Part shown: positions 1 through 10,768 of the stretch, piece after piece
Position numbering within the stretch: position 1 is the stretch's first letter
How the letters are laid out: every line of letters begins with the position of its first letter
NCBI GenBank assembly: GCA_035578175.1
Contig: JAQMRL010000004.1
Span: 39,082,901 to 39,146,900 of the forward strand
Reading direction: 5' to 3'
From: Catonia carolina
Lineage: Eukaryota > Arthropoda > Insecta > Hemiptera > Achilidae
Length of the DNA: 64,000 nt
Program-made: the position numbers and the translations under genes
Notes under the pieces: generated by a model
The model's input: the letters and a program-made list of their open reading frames with translations, nothing else
Told to the model about the DNA's origin: nothing
Database searches by the model: none

Positions 1-769
1 GGCGTGAATAATGCGTATTGGCTAGATATGGCCACCAGACCGGCGACCCGCAAAGAAGGGAGGAACGGATAATGGTAGAATATATGAGGAGTTTTACAGA
101 TTTGACGAACGGTGTAAAATTCGGTGAACCGAACGGACCTAGGCTTAGGTGTAAAATTATTTTTTTTTTTTTTAGTAGACCTTTAGATTTGATACATATA
201 AAATCTTAAGACACAGAGAGAATGTGGGTTTGGTAGAATATTTTCGACGAAATTAAATCAGTTAATTGTCCATTTATTATTAGATTTTCTGTCGTTGAAT
301 GTTTTTAAAATGACTAATGATGGATATATCGATCAATGCTTAAATATAAATGAGAGTAATGTTAATGACCAATGTGGTAAAAATAAAAATCTACCAAGTT
401 TGGCAGAAAAATTACACTCTAAGTTAGGCCCTTCTCCATACATCCCTACGGAGGCTATCTCTGACCTCATTAAATTCTTCCGCCTCTTAATCTCATTCCC
501 CACCACTCCAGATATCGTCTAACTTTACCACCCAACTCTTCAGCGCCTCTTCACTACAACCGCGTTCAACTTAATTCTACTTCTGGATTCAACCATCGAA
601 CCATTGATCACACCATAAATAATTAATGGACGTAATTATTAGGAGAAATTAAAAAAAACAATTCTATAAAAGCGTCGATTATCTCCGTTATTATTTGACT
701 GGATTTGGATAATATAGTAAAGGAATTGGAAAAAGTAATTCGATCAATTCACTATGAACAACTTAATTA
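1..769. other. unassigned sequence, no gene supported
   Basis: AT-rich sequence before the first R1 copy. An open frame of 75 codons on the + strand (295-522) has a plausible amino-terminal composition but no splice sites I trust and no family resemblance, so I do not call it a gene. A T-run ending in TTTAG near 174 resembles a splice acceptor, but no coding exon follows it convincingly. Confidence 0.5.
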
Positions 770-1587
770 AAAATCAAGTGTGAAACACTCACTCGACTTT
801 CTCTTGCCAATGCAAATGAACAACTCTTGCCAAATAATGAACAATATAACCTGATATTAGTAATAAAACATTAGAAATAGGTAAACAAAAAAAAACTAAC
901 CTCAAATAACATAACTTAATTTCAATCATGAATGAAGATGCAAAATGAAAATCAACCAAAATTTGGCTTAAAAATACGTAAAATCACTCTTTCACGCTAA
1001 ACTAGGCTCTGTAGAGAATAATGCTCTTAAAAGGTGTAGATCTTTTAATTTCCTATAAATTGGTTTATATACACTTTTGTCGTGAAATGAGACTGAAATC
1101 TTTAAAAATAGATTTTTTACACGTTTTCGAGAGAAAAAAACAGAAAATCGCTAATTACCGCTAAACTAAGCGTTATACAGAAAAAACAGTTTAAAATGAA
1201 AGTTGTAGAATTTTAAATTCTCTACAACTTTTACTAGTTACAAATTTGCGCTAAAATGCATATTAAAGTCGTAATCTTAAAAAAACAATTTTATTACGAT
1301 AAAACAGCCTCTCCAAGAATTTCAGCAGATATGGCGCCTACCCTATCCTGTAGAGCATAAAAAATGTAGTAAATGAGGTGATTTTTAAAAAGATCGTTAC
1401 AGCCGTTTCTGAGAAACTCGCAAAAAGTGAAAAATGACACGAATAAACTTCTACTTCCGGTTGACCAATTTTTATGAAAATGTTCGTGTCGGGTCCGGTA
1501 GTGGTATCTATCTTAAGTTTCAAGTTTCAAGTTCGTACAATCTTTTGTTCTTGAGATATTCTGTTCACACACACGCGCGCGCGCGCG

Positions 1588-1618
<31 letters not shown>

Positions 1619-1758
1619 GAACCAATCGCTAAAAACATGTTTTTTGGATTCAGGGGGTCTGAAAACGTGTATATCCGGCGAAAACTCAATTTCGAAAAAT
1701 CGACATGAAAACAATACTTCCTTCCTATACATCCATATAGGCAAGAGAAAGTAAAAAT
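770..1758 (+). mobile_element. R1 element, copy 1 (non-autonomous, ~1 kb)
   Basis: First of about a dozen related copies. The 5' end is an AAATCTGGTGTGAAAC-like sequence with a GTGTGA/TCACAC hairpin, followed by ACTTTCTCTTGCC. The 3' end has a CCTATAT-ATATAGG-like hairpin, then GGCAAGAGAAAGT, the exact inverse of that 13-mer, then a few A residues. No coding capacity. A dinucleotide microsatellite lies about 140-190 bp from the 3' end. Asymmetric subterminal inverted repeats, a 3' hairpin and an internal microsatellite resemble Helentron-associated non-autonomous elements (HINE/DINE-like), but the class is not proven. Confidence 0.8.
1566..1618. repeat. (CA)n(CG)n(CA)n microsatellite inside R1
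   Basis: About 53 bp of unbroken alternating purine-pyrimidine: CA repeats, a CG/GC core of about 22 bp, then CA repeats again. This composition favours left-handed Z-DNA. It occupies the position where every R1 copy has a CA/GT stretch, following the motif GAGATATTCTGTTCACAC. Confidence 0.95.
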
Positions 1759-2220
1759 AGAAAGAAGTGATAACTGTAGTAGGTAAACAGATGAAATGAG
1801 GGAGGTGACATTTTGTAAGGTCAAGGTTAAAACATTTGTAAGGGTAGCACAAGCAAAAAAAAAAGAAAACTCAAATTAAGTTGGGAGTGTCCATCTTCTA
1901 AATTTCTAAACTACCTAAAAATAGGATCCAAAAATTGTCAAAAAAAATCCTCGGGCAAAAACCAACGTTACTAGACGGAAAAGTAAACGCATTTATAAAT
2001 CTCATAAAAAGACCTAAAGGTTATAGCAAGCTCTCATTACTGCAAGGGTGAGAAGTTAGCCGGGAAAATAATAGCCTATTAACACAAACACAGAAATTTA
2101 AGGAAAATATTTAATTTATTTAATAAAAAAATTAATTAGAATTGATTACTACATTTTACTTAAAAAAGATTAAAGATAAAACCATTATAATATAGCGTAT
2201 AATAGATTATAGAGAGAAAA

Positions 2221-3168
2221 AAATCTGGTGTGAAACACTCACACAACTTTCTCTTGCCAATATAAATAATTAACAATAAACCTAACATTAGTAATAAAAC
2301 ATTAGAAATAAACAAACAACTAACCTCAAAAATATAACCATATTTCAATCATGAGTGAAACACGCAAAATGAAAATCGACCTCAGTTTGGCTTAGAAATA
2401 CGGAAAATCACTCTTTCTCTCTAAACTAGGCTCTGTAGAGAAAAATGCTCTTAATAAAAGTTGTAGATCTTTTAATTTTTTATATATTTCATTATATACA
2501 CTTTTGTCGTAAAATGCATACTAAGGCCGAAATCTTAAAAAAATCGATTTTTCACACGTTTTCGTGAGAAAAAATCAGAAAATTGCTAATTACTGCTAAA
2601 CTAAGCGTCATACAAAAAAATGTTTGAAACAGAAGTTGTAGGTTTTTAAATTCTCTACAACTTTTATTAAATAAGTTTTTGCGCTAAAATTTATATTAAA
2701 GCCGTAATCTTAAAAAAACAACGTTTTTACGTGAAAACAGCCTCACCGAGAATTTCAGCAAACATGGTGCCTACCCTATCTTGTAGAGAATAAAAAAATT
2801 GAGTAAAATAGGCGATTTTTAAAAAAATCGTAGGACCAGTTTTTGAGAAAATCGTAAAAAACTGAAAAATTATACGAATAAACTACTACTTCCGGTAGAC
2901 CGATTTTGATGAAAATGTTCGTGTCGGGTCCGGTAGTGATATGTAACTTAAGTTTCAAGTTTCAAGTTCGTACGATGTTCCGTTCTTGAGATATTCTGTT
3001 CACACACACACACACACACAGACACACAGACCCATCGCTAAAAACATGTTTTTTGGGTTCAGGGGGTCTGAAAACGTATAGATCCGGTGAAAACTCGATT
3101 TCGAAAAATCGACATGAAAACAATACTTTCCTTCCTATATATTCATATAGGCAAGAGAAAGTAATAAT
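2221..3168 (+). mobile_element. R1 element, copy 2
   Basis: Full-length copy, same orientation as copy 1 and aligning with it throughout. Its microsatellite is a shorter, nearly pure CA run at about 3001-3030. It ends with the 3' hairpin and GGCAAGAGAAAGT-type terminus. The short open frames inside it are repeat sequence, not genes. Confidence 0.85.
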
Positions 3169-4382
3169 GTACCGAAAATTAAAATAATGTATTAAAATAA
3201 TGTACCGAGTCTTAAAATTAAAATCATAGCCAAGAAGATCTCTTTTCATTAACCGCGATTAAGTGAAACGGAATTAGATTTTAAAAACTCGGTACTTTAT
3301 TTTTTTTTTAAATACAATTTAATTACCGGAAATTTACAACTGGAGAAAGGAGCTATTAGTCGGGAAACCCAAGAATAAACCGTATAACAGAACGTTTAGG
3401 CCAAAAATTGCCTCGGTTCTACCCCTAAATAGCGGGGATACGAAACATCAATTTTAAAAGAAAATTTCCACAACTGATTCGATAACTACGCAAGGTGACG
3501 TGACAAAATTACAGTTTTAAATCAAAATTTATACTACACGGCTTTTGAAAAGATATAGCCCTACAACTTTATAAACCAAACTCTAAAAATCTTAAATACG
3601 TATTGTGAGGAATTAGACCAGAAGATCTGACTGAAAAAGAACTTATTCCTCGTACTACATAGTCAAATGTTTTCAATTTATATTTATGATGGTTTAATTG
3701 AAACTGATAGAAAGATCAGTTTCCTATTGCTTTATAGCGTATTGATTATTTTGTTACTAATTACGACAGTCAAAAAAGATTAAATTGTTTGAACAAAAAC
3801 GTATTTTTGCAGGTAGAAAATAGTCTACATCAATAAATTGCTACAAGCTTTAAAAAGTTGTGACAAACAAATAAATTAAAAGTTGTTTAAAAAAAGCTAA
3901 AAAAATACTTGATTGATGAAATATTTTACAGTGTACATGAATTTCTTGCTAAATAGTTTTTGGTTGAAAAATATGTAACTTCTAATTAAACGTTGAGACA
4001 AAAATGTTGTATAATATTTGACATTAATGGGGTTGATGACATGCTTATAGAAGTCAGTCAGTAGTGGTAATAAATTATTGGTAACGAATTTGAAATTTAA
4101 AAGTTACAATTATTTTAACTTATAAGTTTTATCTTGACATGTACTCCCTTTTGGAGTCTCAAAAAAAAAATTCGGAAGCAGAAAAATGTTGAATAATTCA
4201 GTAGTCAAAAAATAATAAAATTTCTTCGTTTTTTCTTTGCCCTTATTTTTATTTAAATTTAGTCAGACACTCGCTCCTCAAGGGTACGGACACATGTACA
4301 TGTATAGACTTATTTGCAAGTGAATTTTGAGTAATTATCTAAGCAACATTGTTTTTATTATTTGATTTCTAACTAAAATTGT
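3169..4382. other. unassigned AT-rich sequence
   Basis: About 1.2 kb of AT-rich DNA with homopolymer runs. I see no open frame, splice signal, tRNA-like element or repeat shared with the rest of the window. Confidence 0.5.
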
Positions 4383-4386
4383 TTAA

Positions 4387-4948
4387 CCCTTTCAGTACCG
4401 AAACAATATATTTTAAAAGTTTGATCAAAATCCATTTAATTTGAATAAGGGTGTAAATATGTGCCACCCCTTATTTTGAGAACTTGCAGGCGTAAGCCTG
4501 CCATAGCCGACCAAAATTTCAACGTTACAGGAAAATAAAATTTCCTGTTAAAAATTAATTTTTATTATTTTCACAAAGAAAAGAAATCATTCTAACACTA
4601 AAAATATTTAAAATAGTTTTTTTGGTTTATTAAAAGTCACATCGACAGCTTGGTAATTAGCAACTAACTACTGTGGGTTTTGCTACCTTAACGGTGGTTT
4701 TAACGTGTTAAAATTTCCTGATCCTAGCCGGAAATCGAACCCGGGACCTTCCGCTTTGCAGGCTAGCGCGCTAGTTACTATGCTACGGAGGCGGTTTCAG
4801 AATACATTTATTCCATTAATTGTTGTTTAAAAGTTCGGATATCCGGACTTTGGCCCTTTATGTATAACTTACGGACGTCCGGTAAACCGGATGTTGTCTA
4901 AGTATAATTTATCGACGTCTTGTTTTCCGGACGTTGGTTCTGAAAGGG
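4387..4948 (-). mobile_element. piggyBac-like MITE with embedded SINE (copy A)
   Basis: Begins CCCTTTCAGTACCG and ends with the inverse, GGTTCTGAAAGGG. It is flanked on both sides by TTAA (4383-4386 and 4949-4952), the hallmark target duplication of the piggyBac superfamily. It is the reverse complement of a copy at 63070-63628. The inner terminal region carries repeated ACGTCCGG-type motifs. No transposase is encoded, so mobilisation in trans is inferred. A tRNA-type SINE lies inside at the same site in both copies. Confidence 0.85.
4622..4796 (-). mobile_element. tRNA-derived SINE (type I head and tail) inside the MITE
   Basis: Read on the minus strand: a pol III A-box-like GCGTAGTaACTAGCGCGC region, a B-box GGTTCGATTTCC, and a tail with CTAATTACCAAGCTG and GACTTTTAATAAA. 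Same family as elements at 9026, 22090, 41808 and 63225. Confidence 0.8.
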
Positions 4949-4952
4949 TTAA

Positions 4953-5930
4953 ACAAAGTAAACAATCAATAAAAATAATATTTATTAATATGCCATTAAC
5001 ACACTGCATTATTTTTAATGTCCACAAAATTTGCAGAGTAAATTTAATTAAGGACTTCTTTTAATCTCGAATAGAAGACTTTGTTAGTTCATTCTATTTC
5101 ACAAAGACAGCGTGGTAACGACATCGATTCTTTACACCTAGCGGTTTCTGTTGGTAACTCAGAGAACTAAACATAGGAATTACTTTCCCTGTACAGTGTC
5201 CAGCTAAAAGCAGGACATATTTTGTTCATTATACACACCAAACATATTTTTTAGTGTCTGCAAAGCTATTAAACAGTACATAGTAATTCTGTAAAGAAAT
5301 TTATCATTTCGATACAGAACACAACATTAAAATTCTAAAACACTAAAACGTTTAACAGTCAAATAAATAAGAAAAATATACAACGTAGAATTTAAAAACA
5401 AGTTTTTAATATTAATTTGTACTATATTTTTCAGTAACTAAATGTTTTCAGTTAACATAACCTTCAATTACAAATTTTCTGAACTATAAAGAATGTTACC
5501 TTGTCATCAAATATTTCTGCATGTATAACGACTGAAGGATAAATCAAAACCTTTATGTACTTACAGTTTTAGTTGTCCTGTAAAAAATAGGTACAGTAGG
5601 TATATTATAAAATGCAAAACATATCAACTGATAATACATTAGCAATTGGTAATTCGTACACGTAAGAATCTGCGTTGGATAATTTTATCAGTATTTGTAA
5701 TCTCTATGCATAAATGCGTTGGTCTAACTCCTCAATAACTTTTCTTACTCATCGTTCCTTTTTCAACTTTCCGATCACCAAGAAAACTGAAGTTGTAAAT
5801 TTTTCTTCCTTAAGGATTGAACAGAAAAACTAACACTTTTTTATTTCAATCTCTTGCGCCTAAGGCGTAAAACTGATGGCCACTTTAAATTAGGTAAAAC
5901 TATTTTTTATATATTTTTCTGTGCCCATAA
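4953..5930. other. unassigned AT-rich sequence
   Basis: No gene, RNA or shared repeat recognised between the piggyBac-like MITE and the next R2 copy. Confidence 0.5.
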
Positions 5931-6285
5931 CAGGCAGGTGGAGTATTAAATTATTTGCACTCGATCTGTTAGTTCCACGGTTACAAAGAGCAGTTCAGTT
6001 GCTTATAACATGATCACCCAAATATATGACTGAAGCATTTAAGAATAGAAGAGGTAGAGGTTTAAGGTCTATTTACACACATCAGTGACGTGTCAGTGCC
6101 GTATCAGTGTCAGTGGAAAATAAAATATCGTTGCTTTTGTTTCAAACGAACATGTACATGTCCGACACAGTGACGTATCAGTATCTTCAGTGCTGTCCGT
6201 TCCGTGATTAGGTAATACGATCGCAACGATATTTTTTAATTTTCACTGACGTGATTCTGTAATTAGAAATTGTATTTGTTGTAAA

Positions 6286-6400
6286 ATGGATGAAAAATTA
6301 ATCGAGTTGGTGCGAACTTTTCCTGTTCTGTATGATTTGTCACATAAAAAATACATGGACATCGGTTTTAAAAATAATATTTGGAATGACATAGGACATA
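6286..6400 (+). pseudogene. truncated MADF-domain protein of the Harbinger element
   Basis: An ATG at 6286 opens a frame reading MDEKLIELVRTFPVLYDLSH, followed by a Lys-Lys-Tyr-Met-Asp segment and an N-x-x-W-N-D-I motif. This is the start of a MADF/Myb-SANT-like DNA-binding domain: LIxLVRxxPxLYD, then a W about 25 residues on. PIF/Harbinger elements usually encode such a protein beside the transposase. Coding similarity stops at the junction near 6400, after which the frame runs into antisense transposase sequence. About 38 residues survive, so no function is expected. Confidence 0.7.
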
Positions 6401-6421
6401 GACATGACATAGACATTTCGA

Positions 6422-6607
6422 GACATTCTGAAATATTTAAAAAAATTTGTTTCATCCTCAATTAATTCCTTATATGAAGTGATAAATTCGCATTCACTTT
6501 CTCGTTTTAACCATGCCTTGTGTACCCATTTTCGCTTTTTTATGGTTTTCTTCCTCATCTAGGGCAATGGCAATAATTGCCAATTCATTATCAGAAAAAT
6601 CTATCAT
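6422..6607 (-). pseudogene. truncated PIF/Harbinger transposase N-terminus
   Basis: Minus-strand fragment starting at an ATG at 6607, with an acidic A-L-D-E-E-E stretch. A basic K-K-R-K-WVHKAW motif follows, then E-F-I-T-S-Y-K-E-L-x-E-D-E and FFKYFRMS. This order is diagnostic of the N-terminal region of Harbinger (DDE_Tnp_4) transposases. The acidic part and the WVHKAW part are in different frames, so there is a small frameshift or an alternative start near 6558. The whole catalytic DDE domain is absent. The fragment ends at the junction with the MADF remnant. Confidence 0.7.
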
Positions 6608-6837
6608 CTTGCTGCTATTTGACTGAATTACTGAACTGAATTATTAATAACACTGAAGGACTACGGATAGAAAATATCGGATGTGTGTGAACTGACATCA
6701 CTGATCAACCACGGACACTGAACGGTGAAGATAATACGGCACTGACACGGCACTGATGTGTGTAAATAGACCTTTAAAAGGCACTTGTCAGAGTTATCTC
6801 CTCTGAGAGTTAAGCATGGTTTACAATAATAAAGAAA

Positions 6838-7168
6838 ATTCCGACTTAGATTTCTTGACTTCCAGTTTTGGGCACTTCCAGTCGAAACCGGAACTTCAAA
6901 CCAAATGATTTCTGTATCTACCCTTTAAAAGAAATCGAATGATAATACTTTTATTTCCAAATTTTGACATTGAATTCTTGACTTCCGGTTTTGGGCGTCT
7001 TCCGGTGGAAACTGTAACTTCAAACCCAATCCAGGCCCACTAACTTTTTTTGTGTATATTACGAACCCGAAATCCGTTTTTTTGCTGTCTTTTGAAGTGT
7101 GTGACATCTGGATGTGGCGGATGGAACAGACACCGAGTAATGATAGATGACAATAATTTTTAAAATTG
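6838..7168 (+). mobile_element. R3 element, copy A (two tandem units)
   Basis: Two units of a ~120-bp repeat with cores GACTTCCGGTTTTGGGC and AACCCAATGATTTCTGTATC, followed by the R3 end GACGG/GGCGGAYGGAACAGAC and GACAATAATTTTTAAAATTG. The 5' part with the palindromic cap is missing. Related arrays lie at 9305, 29881 and 56335. Confidence 0.75.
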
Positions 7169-7370
7169 CCCTAAAACGGAAAATGGATTGCGATGAATGA
7201 AATTTTTGAATTGGAATTCTCGGTAATGAGGTGGTGGATCTTGTTAAGCCTGTTATTTATCACTTCTACTATGTTTTGGATTTTTCTGATAAACCGTAGA
7301 CGGGTCTCCATTATGCTCCTCCTATTATGAAGAAAATCTGAACCTTTCTAGAAATAACCACCGCCACAGG

Positions 7371-7529
7371 TATTTAAAGGCGGTGGCCCTTCATCAGCCA
7401 GTACAGTATAGTATAAGTTGTCACACGGTTATGAAGGAGTGCTATTAGCAAGTGTTTGTATACATTGAAACAAGTACGTGAAGAAAATAGTCTGCGTATT
7501 GTAAACTTTTGTAAACAGTGATTGTAGGT
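7371..7529 (+). promoter_or_regulatory. candidate TATA promoter plus leader exon
   Basis: TATTTAAAGG at 7371 is followed 25-30 nt later by TCATCAGCCAGTACAGT, which contains initiator-like CA start sites. About 130 nt on, a good splice donor consensus (TAG then GTAAGATG, near 7530) would end a non-coding leader. It could be a host promoter or a solo LTR remnant; the sequence near 7735 ends in GCCGTTACA. No product can be tied to it. Confidence 0.3.
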
Positions 7530-7689
7530 AAGATGCAATTATTAAATTGTAAAATAATCTTTATTATTAGATAAGTAAGTTTAAGCTTTAAGTTTTGTAA
7601 CTAATTTAATAGTAATTTGTTAGTAATCTAAGAAGTATAGTTAATTAAGTTATAATTTTGTAAATAAATAATTGATATAAATTAAAAGG

Positions 7690-8214
7690 AGTTTGTTTAC
7701 AAATTATTATACCCAGATCCCGAAAGAACCTAGCCGTTACAATAACTTTAAACATAAATTGATATTAAAGCCTTTTGATATTAAATTTAAAAAAAATTGA
7801 ATAATGAGGATAACTTAATAATGTAATGTAATAGAAAATTCACAAAGAAGGTAGTTTTTTTAGAATTTCATTTGCCAGAAAATACTTAATTTCCACAACT
7901 TATTATGAACATGTACAATAAACAAACATGACGGTTGCAGTTAAAATCTTAAAGCAATGCCTAAAGGCTGGTAATAAGAGCTTGTGATGAATACAGTTGA
8001 ACAAAAACAAAATTATATAAAATAATTATTGCCTTAATTAATTTTTTAATTATTTAATAGAAATTTTATTACAGAATTTAAAAAGGTAAAATTATACATT
8101 CGCTAAAACTACTAATGTTAGAAACATCCTGTCTAAAAAATAGAAATTAATAATAGACACAGTCTGAACTTTCATGGACAAAACAATTCGAAAATTGAAT
8201 TAGAGAAAAGTCGA
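7690..8214. other. unassigned AT-rich sequence
   Basis: AT-rich with long A and T runs. No frame, RNA or repeat recognised. Confidence 0.5.
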
Positions 8215-8375
8215 TCGCCTCCGTGGCCCAGTGATTAGCAAGGTGGCAGATCCTAGGTTCGATTCCCAGATTGAGTCTATAAATTATTTGTCTACTCGTT
8301 TCAACACACCATTCTTAAACCCAAAGTAGTCACCAATGGCCAAGCTTTGATATGATTTTAAATAAATTTCACAAA
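8215..8375 (+). mobile_element. tRNA-derived SINE (type I, diverged)
   Basis: Starts GCCTCCGTGGCCCAGTGATT. B-box GGTTCGATTCCC lies about 45 nt later, and the tail includes AGTCACCAATGGCCAAGCTTT and TTTTAAATAAA. The anticodon arm is shortened compared with other copies. Confidence 0.75.
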
Positions 8376-9025
8376 TAGATAAGTATATCCAAAGATTTTT
8401 TTTTTAATTTATTCATAAATCATTCGGAATTTTTTGAATATTAAAATAACCTCTGAATTTTTCATTTCCTTGTAAGTTAATTCTGTTTACATTTTTTATT
8501 CTAAATATCGGTTCACATAAAATTTAAGGTATACCACACTCTTCTCACCCGTGTGTAGGTTTTGAAGAAAATATATCCTTGGGTAGGTCTGTCATATTAC
8601 AATAGAGTTTTCATCAGGAAAGCATTTTCATTTTTATCCTAAATCCTCGGCCTCCTTGATCTCAGTATTCTGAAACAAAACAAAATGTTATGATAGTAAT
8701 ACTGCCTTGTTTCTTTTCACTTTTTCGTAACCTTACCCATAGTTTAGAGTGAAGGTGAAAAATCTATACTCCTGCCCGGATTTCTACTACCATTCCTTTC
8801 CATGAATCCTTAAACAAAAATAAAGTGGTTTTAGAGGGATATCATTCTGTATGAGGGTAACTCTGTGTATTATTTTCATATTATTTATCCAAGACTAAAA
8901 ACTCGACTCGGATTTGGCTGAAAATCAGAAAACAAAGATCTTTCAATCAACTTCCAGGAATTATAACTAAAGTTAAACAGCCTCCAAAGTTTATGGTAAA
9001 TAACTCTTGAACTAAAATTCTTTGG
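8376..9025. other. unassigned sequence
   Basis: No gene or repeat recognised. A poly-T run lies near 8397-8405. Confidence 0.45.
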
Positions 9026-9177
9026 GGCCACCTCCGTAGCGCAGTGGTAGCGCGCTAAACCTATAACGCGGAGGTCCCGGGTTTGATTCCCGGCTAGGGA
9101 TTGGAAATTTTCAAGTTAAAACTCATTTTTGCTAATAACCGAACTGTTGATGCGACTTCAAGTAAACTAAAACACAA
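9026..9177 (+). mobile_element. tRNA-derived SINE (type I)
   Basis: GGCCACCTCCGTAGCGCAGT includes a near-perfect A box (TAGCGCAGTGG). The B box is GGTTTGATTCC. The tail has GCTAATAACCGAACTGTTGA and GCGACTTCAAGTAAACTAAA. The body is tRNA-like, but a matched acceptor stem is not evident, so this is a SINE and not a functional tRNA gene. Confidence 0.8.
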
Positions 9178-9304
9178 ATGAATTCTTTGGGTTCAGCTCT
9201 TTTCCATAATACCTTTTTTTTCAAAATTACAACCTTAAGGACATATTGCTACAAAAATCTACCTGAACCAGATTTAATTCAATTTAACAAAAATTTAAGA
9301 CACT

Positions 9305-9745
9305 TAAAATCTCATGGCTGGTGGCAGTTTTTAAAAAGACTTACCTTTGACTTATGGTAAAAAATTAGTGATTTCTGTATCTATTCTTTGAATCGAATCA
9401 CACTACTTTTATTTCCAAATTCTGAATTTGATTTCTTGACTTCCGGTTTTGCGCCACTTCCGGTCGAAACCGGAACTTCAAACCCAATGATTTCTGTATC
9501 TACTCTTTAACGGGAATCAAATGACACAATTTTTGTTTCCAAATTCCGACTTTGATTTCTTGATTCCGCTTTTAGCTCTCTTATGTTCTAAACCGGAACT
9601 TTAAACCCAATTTACACTCACTAACGTTTTGTGTAGATTACGAATGCGAAAACCGTTTATATCTATTTCTTGTAGTTACAGACATCTGGTTGTGACGGAC
9701 GGACAGAACCAAATGATAGATGACAATTTTAAAAATTGTCACCAA
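9305..9745 (+). mobile_element. R3 element, copy B
   Basis: Begins CTCATGGCTGGTGGCAGTTT, the cap end of R3. Then two to three ~120-bp units with TTCCGGTTTTG and CGAAACCGGAACTTC cores follow, and the GACGGACGGACAGAACCAAA and AATTTTAAAAATTGTCACC end. The terminal GGTGGCAxTTTTTAAAA and TTTTAAAAATTGxCACC segments are inverted relative to each other. Confidence 0.75.
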
Positions 9746-9749
9746 ATAT

Positions 9750-10645
9750 TCTAACATAAAATGTGTTTCTTTTTTTTTTTGCTCGATAATTGATATAAAA
9801 CGACCCATAACTTTCAATTTCCTGTAAAAAGCGATACTGAGCTAGGTTAAAACCTCTGCATCATAAACTATCTTGTTTTTCATTTAATTATTTTTCTTCA
9901 AGTCAAATATTTTAGATGTTTTTTAGCTTTTATTTGTTATCAGGAACTGACAACTACTCAATTTGATCGCTGCTTTTGGCTGTATTATTTTGACGTGGAT
10001 TAGGCGTGAGTTTGAACAGGAACCCCCAGTTTGTTCACGGATTGCTGTCACCTGGTCACCAAACAAAGCCGCTTGTCCAATCGATGTTACTTAACAAGTA
10101 ATAGCGCCTTTCTACCAGCTGACTGACTAGGCTGGCCGAAGGCCGTCTAATTCTAGATCAACCTTCTTTTCTAGTACCATAAAACTGAGCCTTCAGTATC
10201 CTTTTTAGTTTATGCTGTTCGTCCATTCATTCCAAAAACCCTAGCCATCGTATTTGCTGTAGTACGCACCTCCTACTAAATTAACTGGACGAACTGTCAG
10301 GCCAACACATCTGCTTCTTCATTTCGGCAGCTGACGAAATGATACAAAATGCTCACAGAAAAAACTGATTTTCATAGTGTCAAACCGTCACAATTGCTGC
10401 TAAAAAAATTTTTTTTAGCAGAAAACCATGAGATTCACTTTCCCAAACCAGAAAAATTTTAAACACAGGACAATTCCCCGGAGCGGTTGAAAAAACCTGG
10501 ACTACTCGGATAAAGCACGCATGCGTAGTAACTGGGATAAACACACACCCAGTAGTGTCCATTCTCTCTTTATACCATATAGTGATATCTTTGGTGGTTG
10601 TTTAAAAATAAAAAGAATTCTACATAAAAACAGATTTACTAGGAA
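9750..10645. other. unassigned sequence with a perfect A/T palindrome
   Basis: Moderately GC-richer patch at 10000-10350 without a recognisable frame or repeat. At 10397-10421 the sequence CTGCTA(A)n(T)nAGCAG forms a nearly perfect 25-bp inverted repeat that could extrude a cruciform. Confidence 0.45.
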
Positions 10646-10647
10646 CA

Positions 10648-10768
10648 AAGCGAAAGGTCCCTGGCTAGATCTGGAAATTTTAACACTTAAAACCCAACGT
10701 CACAGTCCCAAATTCCATAGCATTCGCTAATGACCAAGCTGTCGATGCGACTTTAAATAACTAAACAA
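10648..10768 (+). mobile_element. SINE type I, 5'-truncated
   Basis: Retains the region after the B box (GGTCCCTGGCTAGATCTGG) and the tail AATGACCAAGCTGTCGATGC with GACTTTAAATAACTAAA. The tRNA head is missing. Confidence 0.7.

Larger units (their letters stand above)
6066..6772. mobile_element. PIF/Harbinger-type transposon, internally deleted
   Basis: About 44-bp terminal inverted repeats starting GGTCTATTTACACACATCAG, nearly identical at both ends. TTTAA is duplicated at 6061-6065 and 6773-6777. Removing the element plus one TTTAA restores the R2 sequence at the right length. Inside are the starts of the two proteins typical of PIF/Harbinger elements, converging on a deletion junction near 6400-6421. 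The superfamily call rests on those protein fragments. The 5-bp duplication is longer than the usual 3 bp. Confidence 0.8.
5931..6813 (+). mobile_element. R2 SINE-like element, copy a, split by a Harbinger insertion
   Basis: Starts CAGGCAGGTGGAGTATTAAA and runs to GTTATCTCCTCTGAGAGTTA, matching the first ~45% of R2 copies at 19451, 41199 and 45436. The match breaks at 6065 and resumes at 6778, the gap being a DNA transposon. The 3' half of R2 is missing here. Confidence 0.8.

Noticed and set aside
1513..1852. Overlapping open frames on both strands of about 95-106 codons
   Set aside because: They cross the CA/CG microsatellite of R1 and exist only because the dinucleotide repeat is stop-free in all frames.
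9031..9105. Functional tRNA gene
   Set aside because: A and B boxes are excellent, but the body is shared with many dispersed copies that carry a common non-tRNA tail, and no clean acceptor stem forms. Best read as a SINE head.
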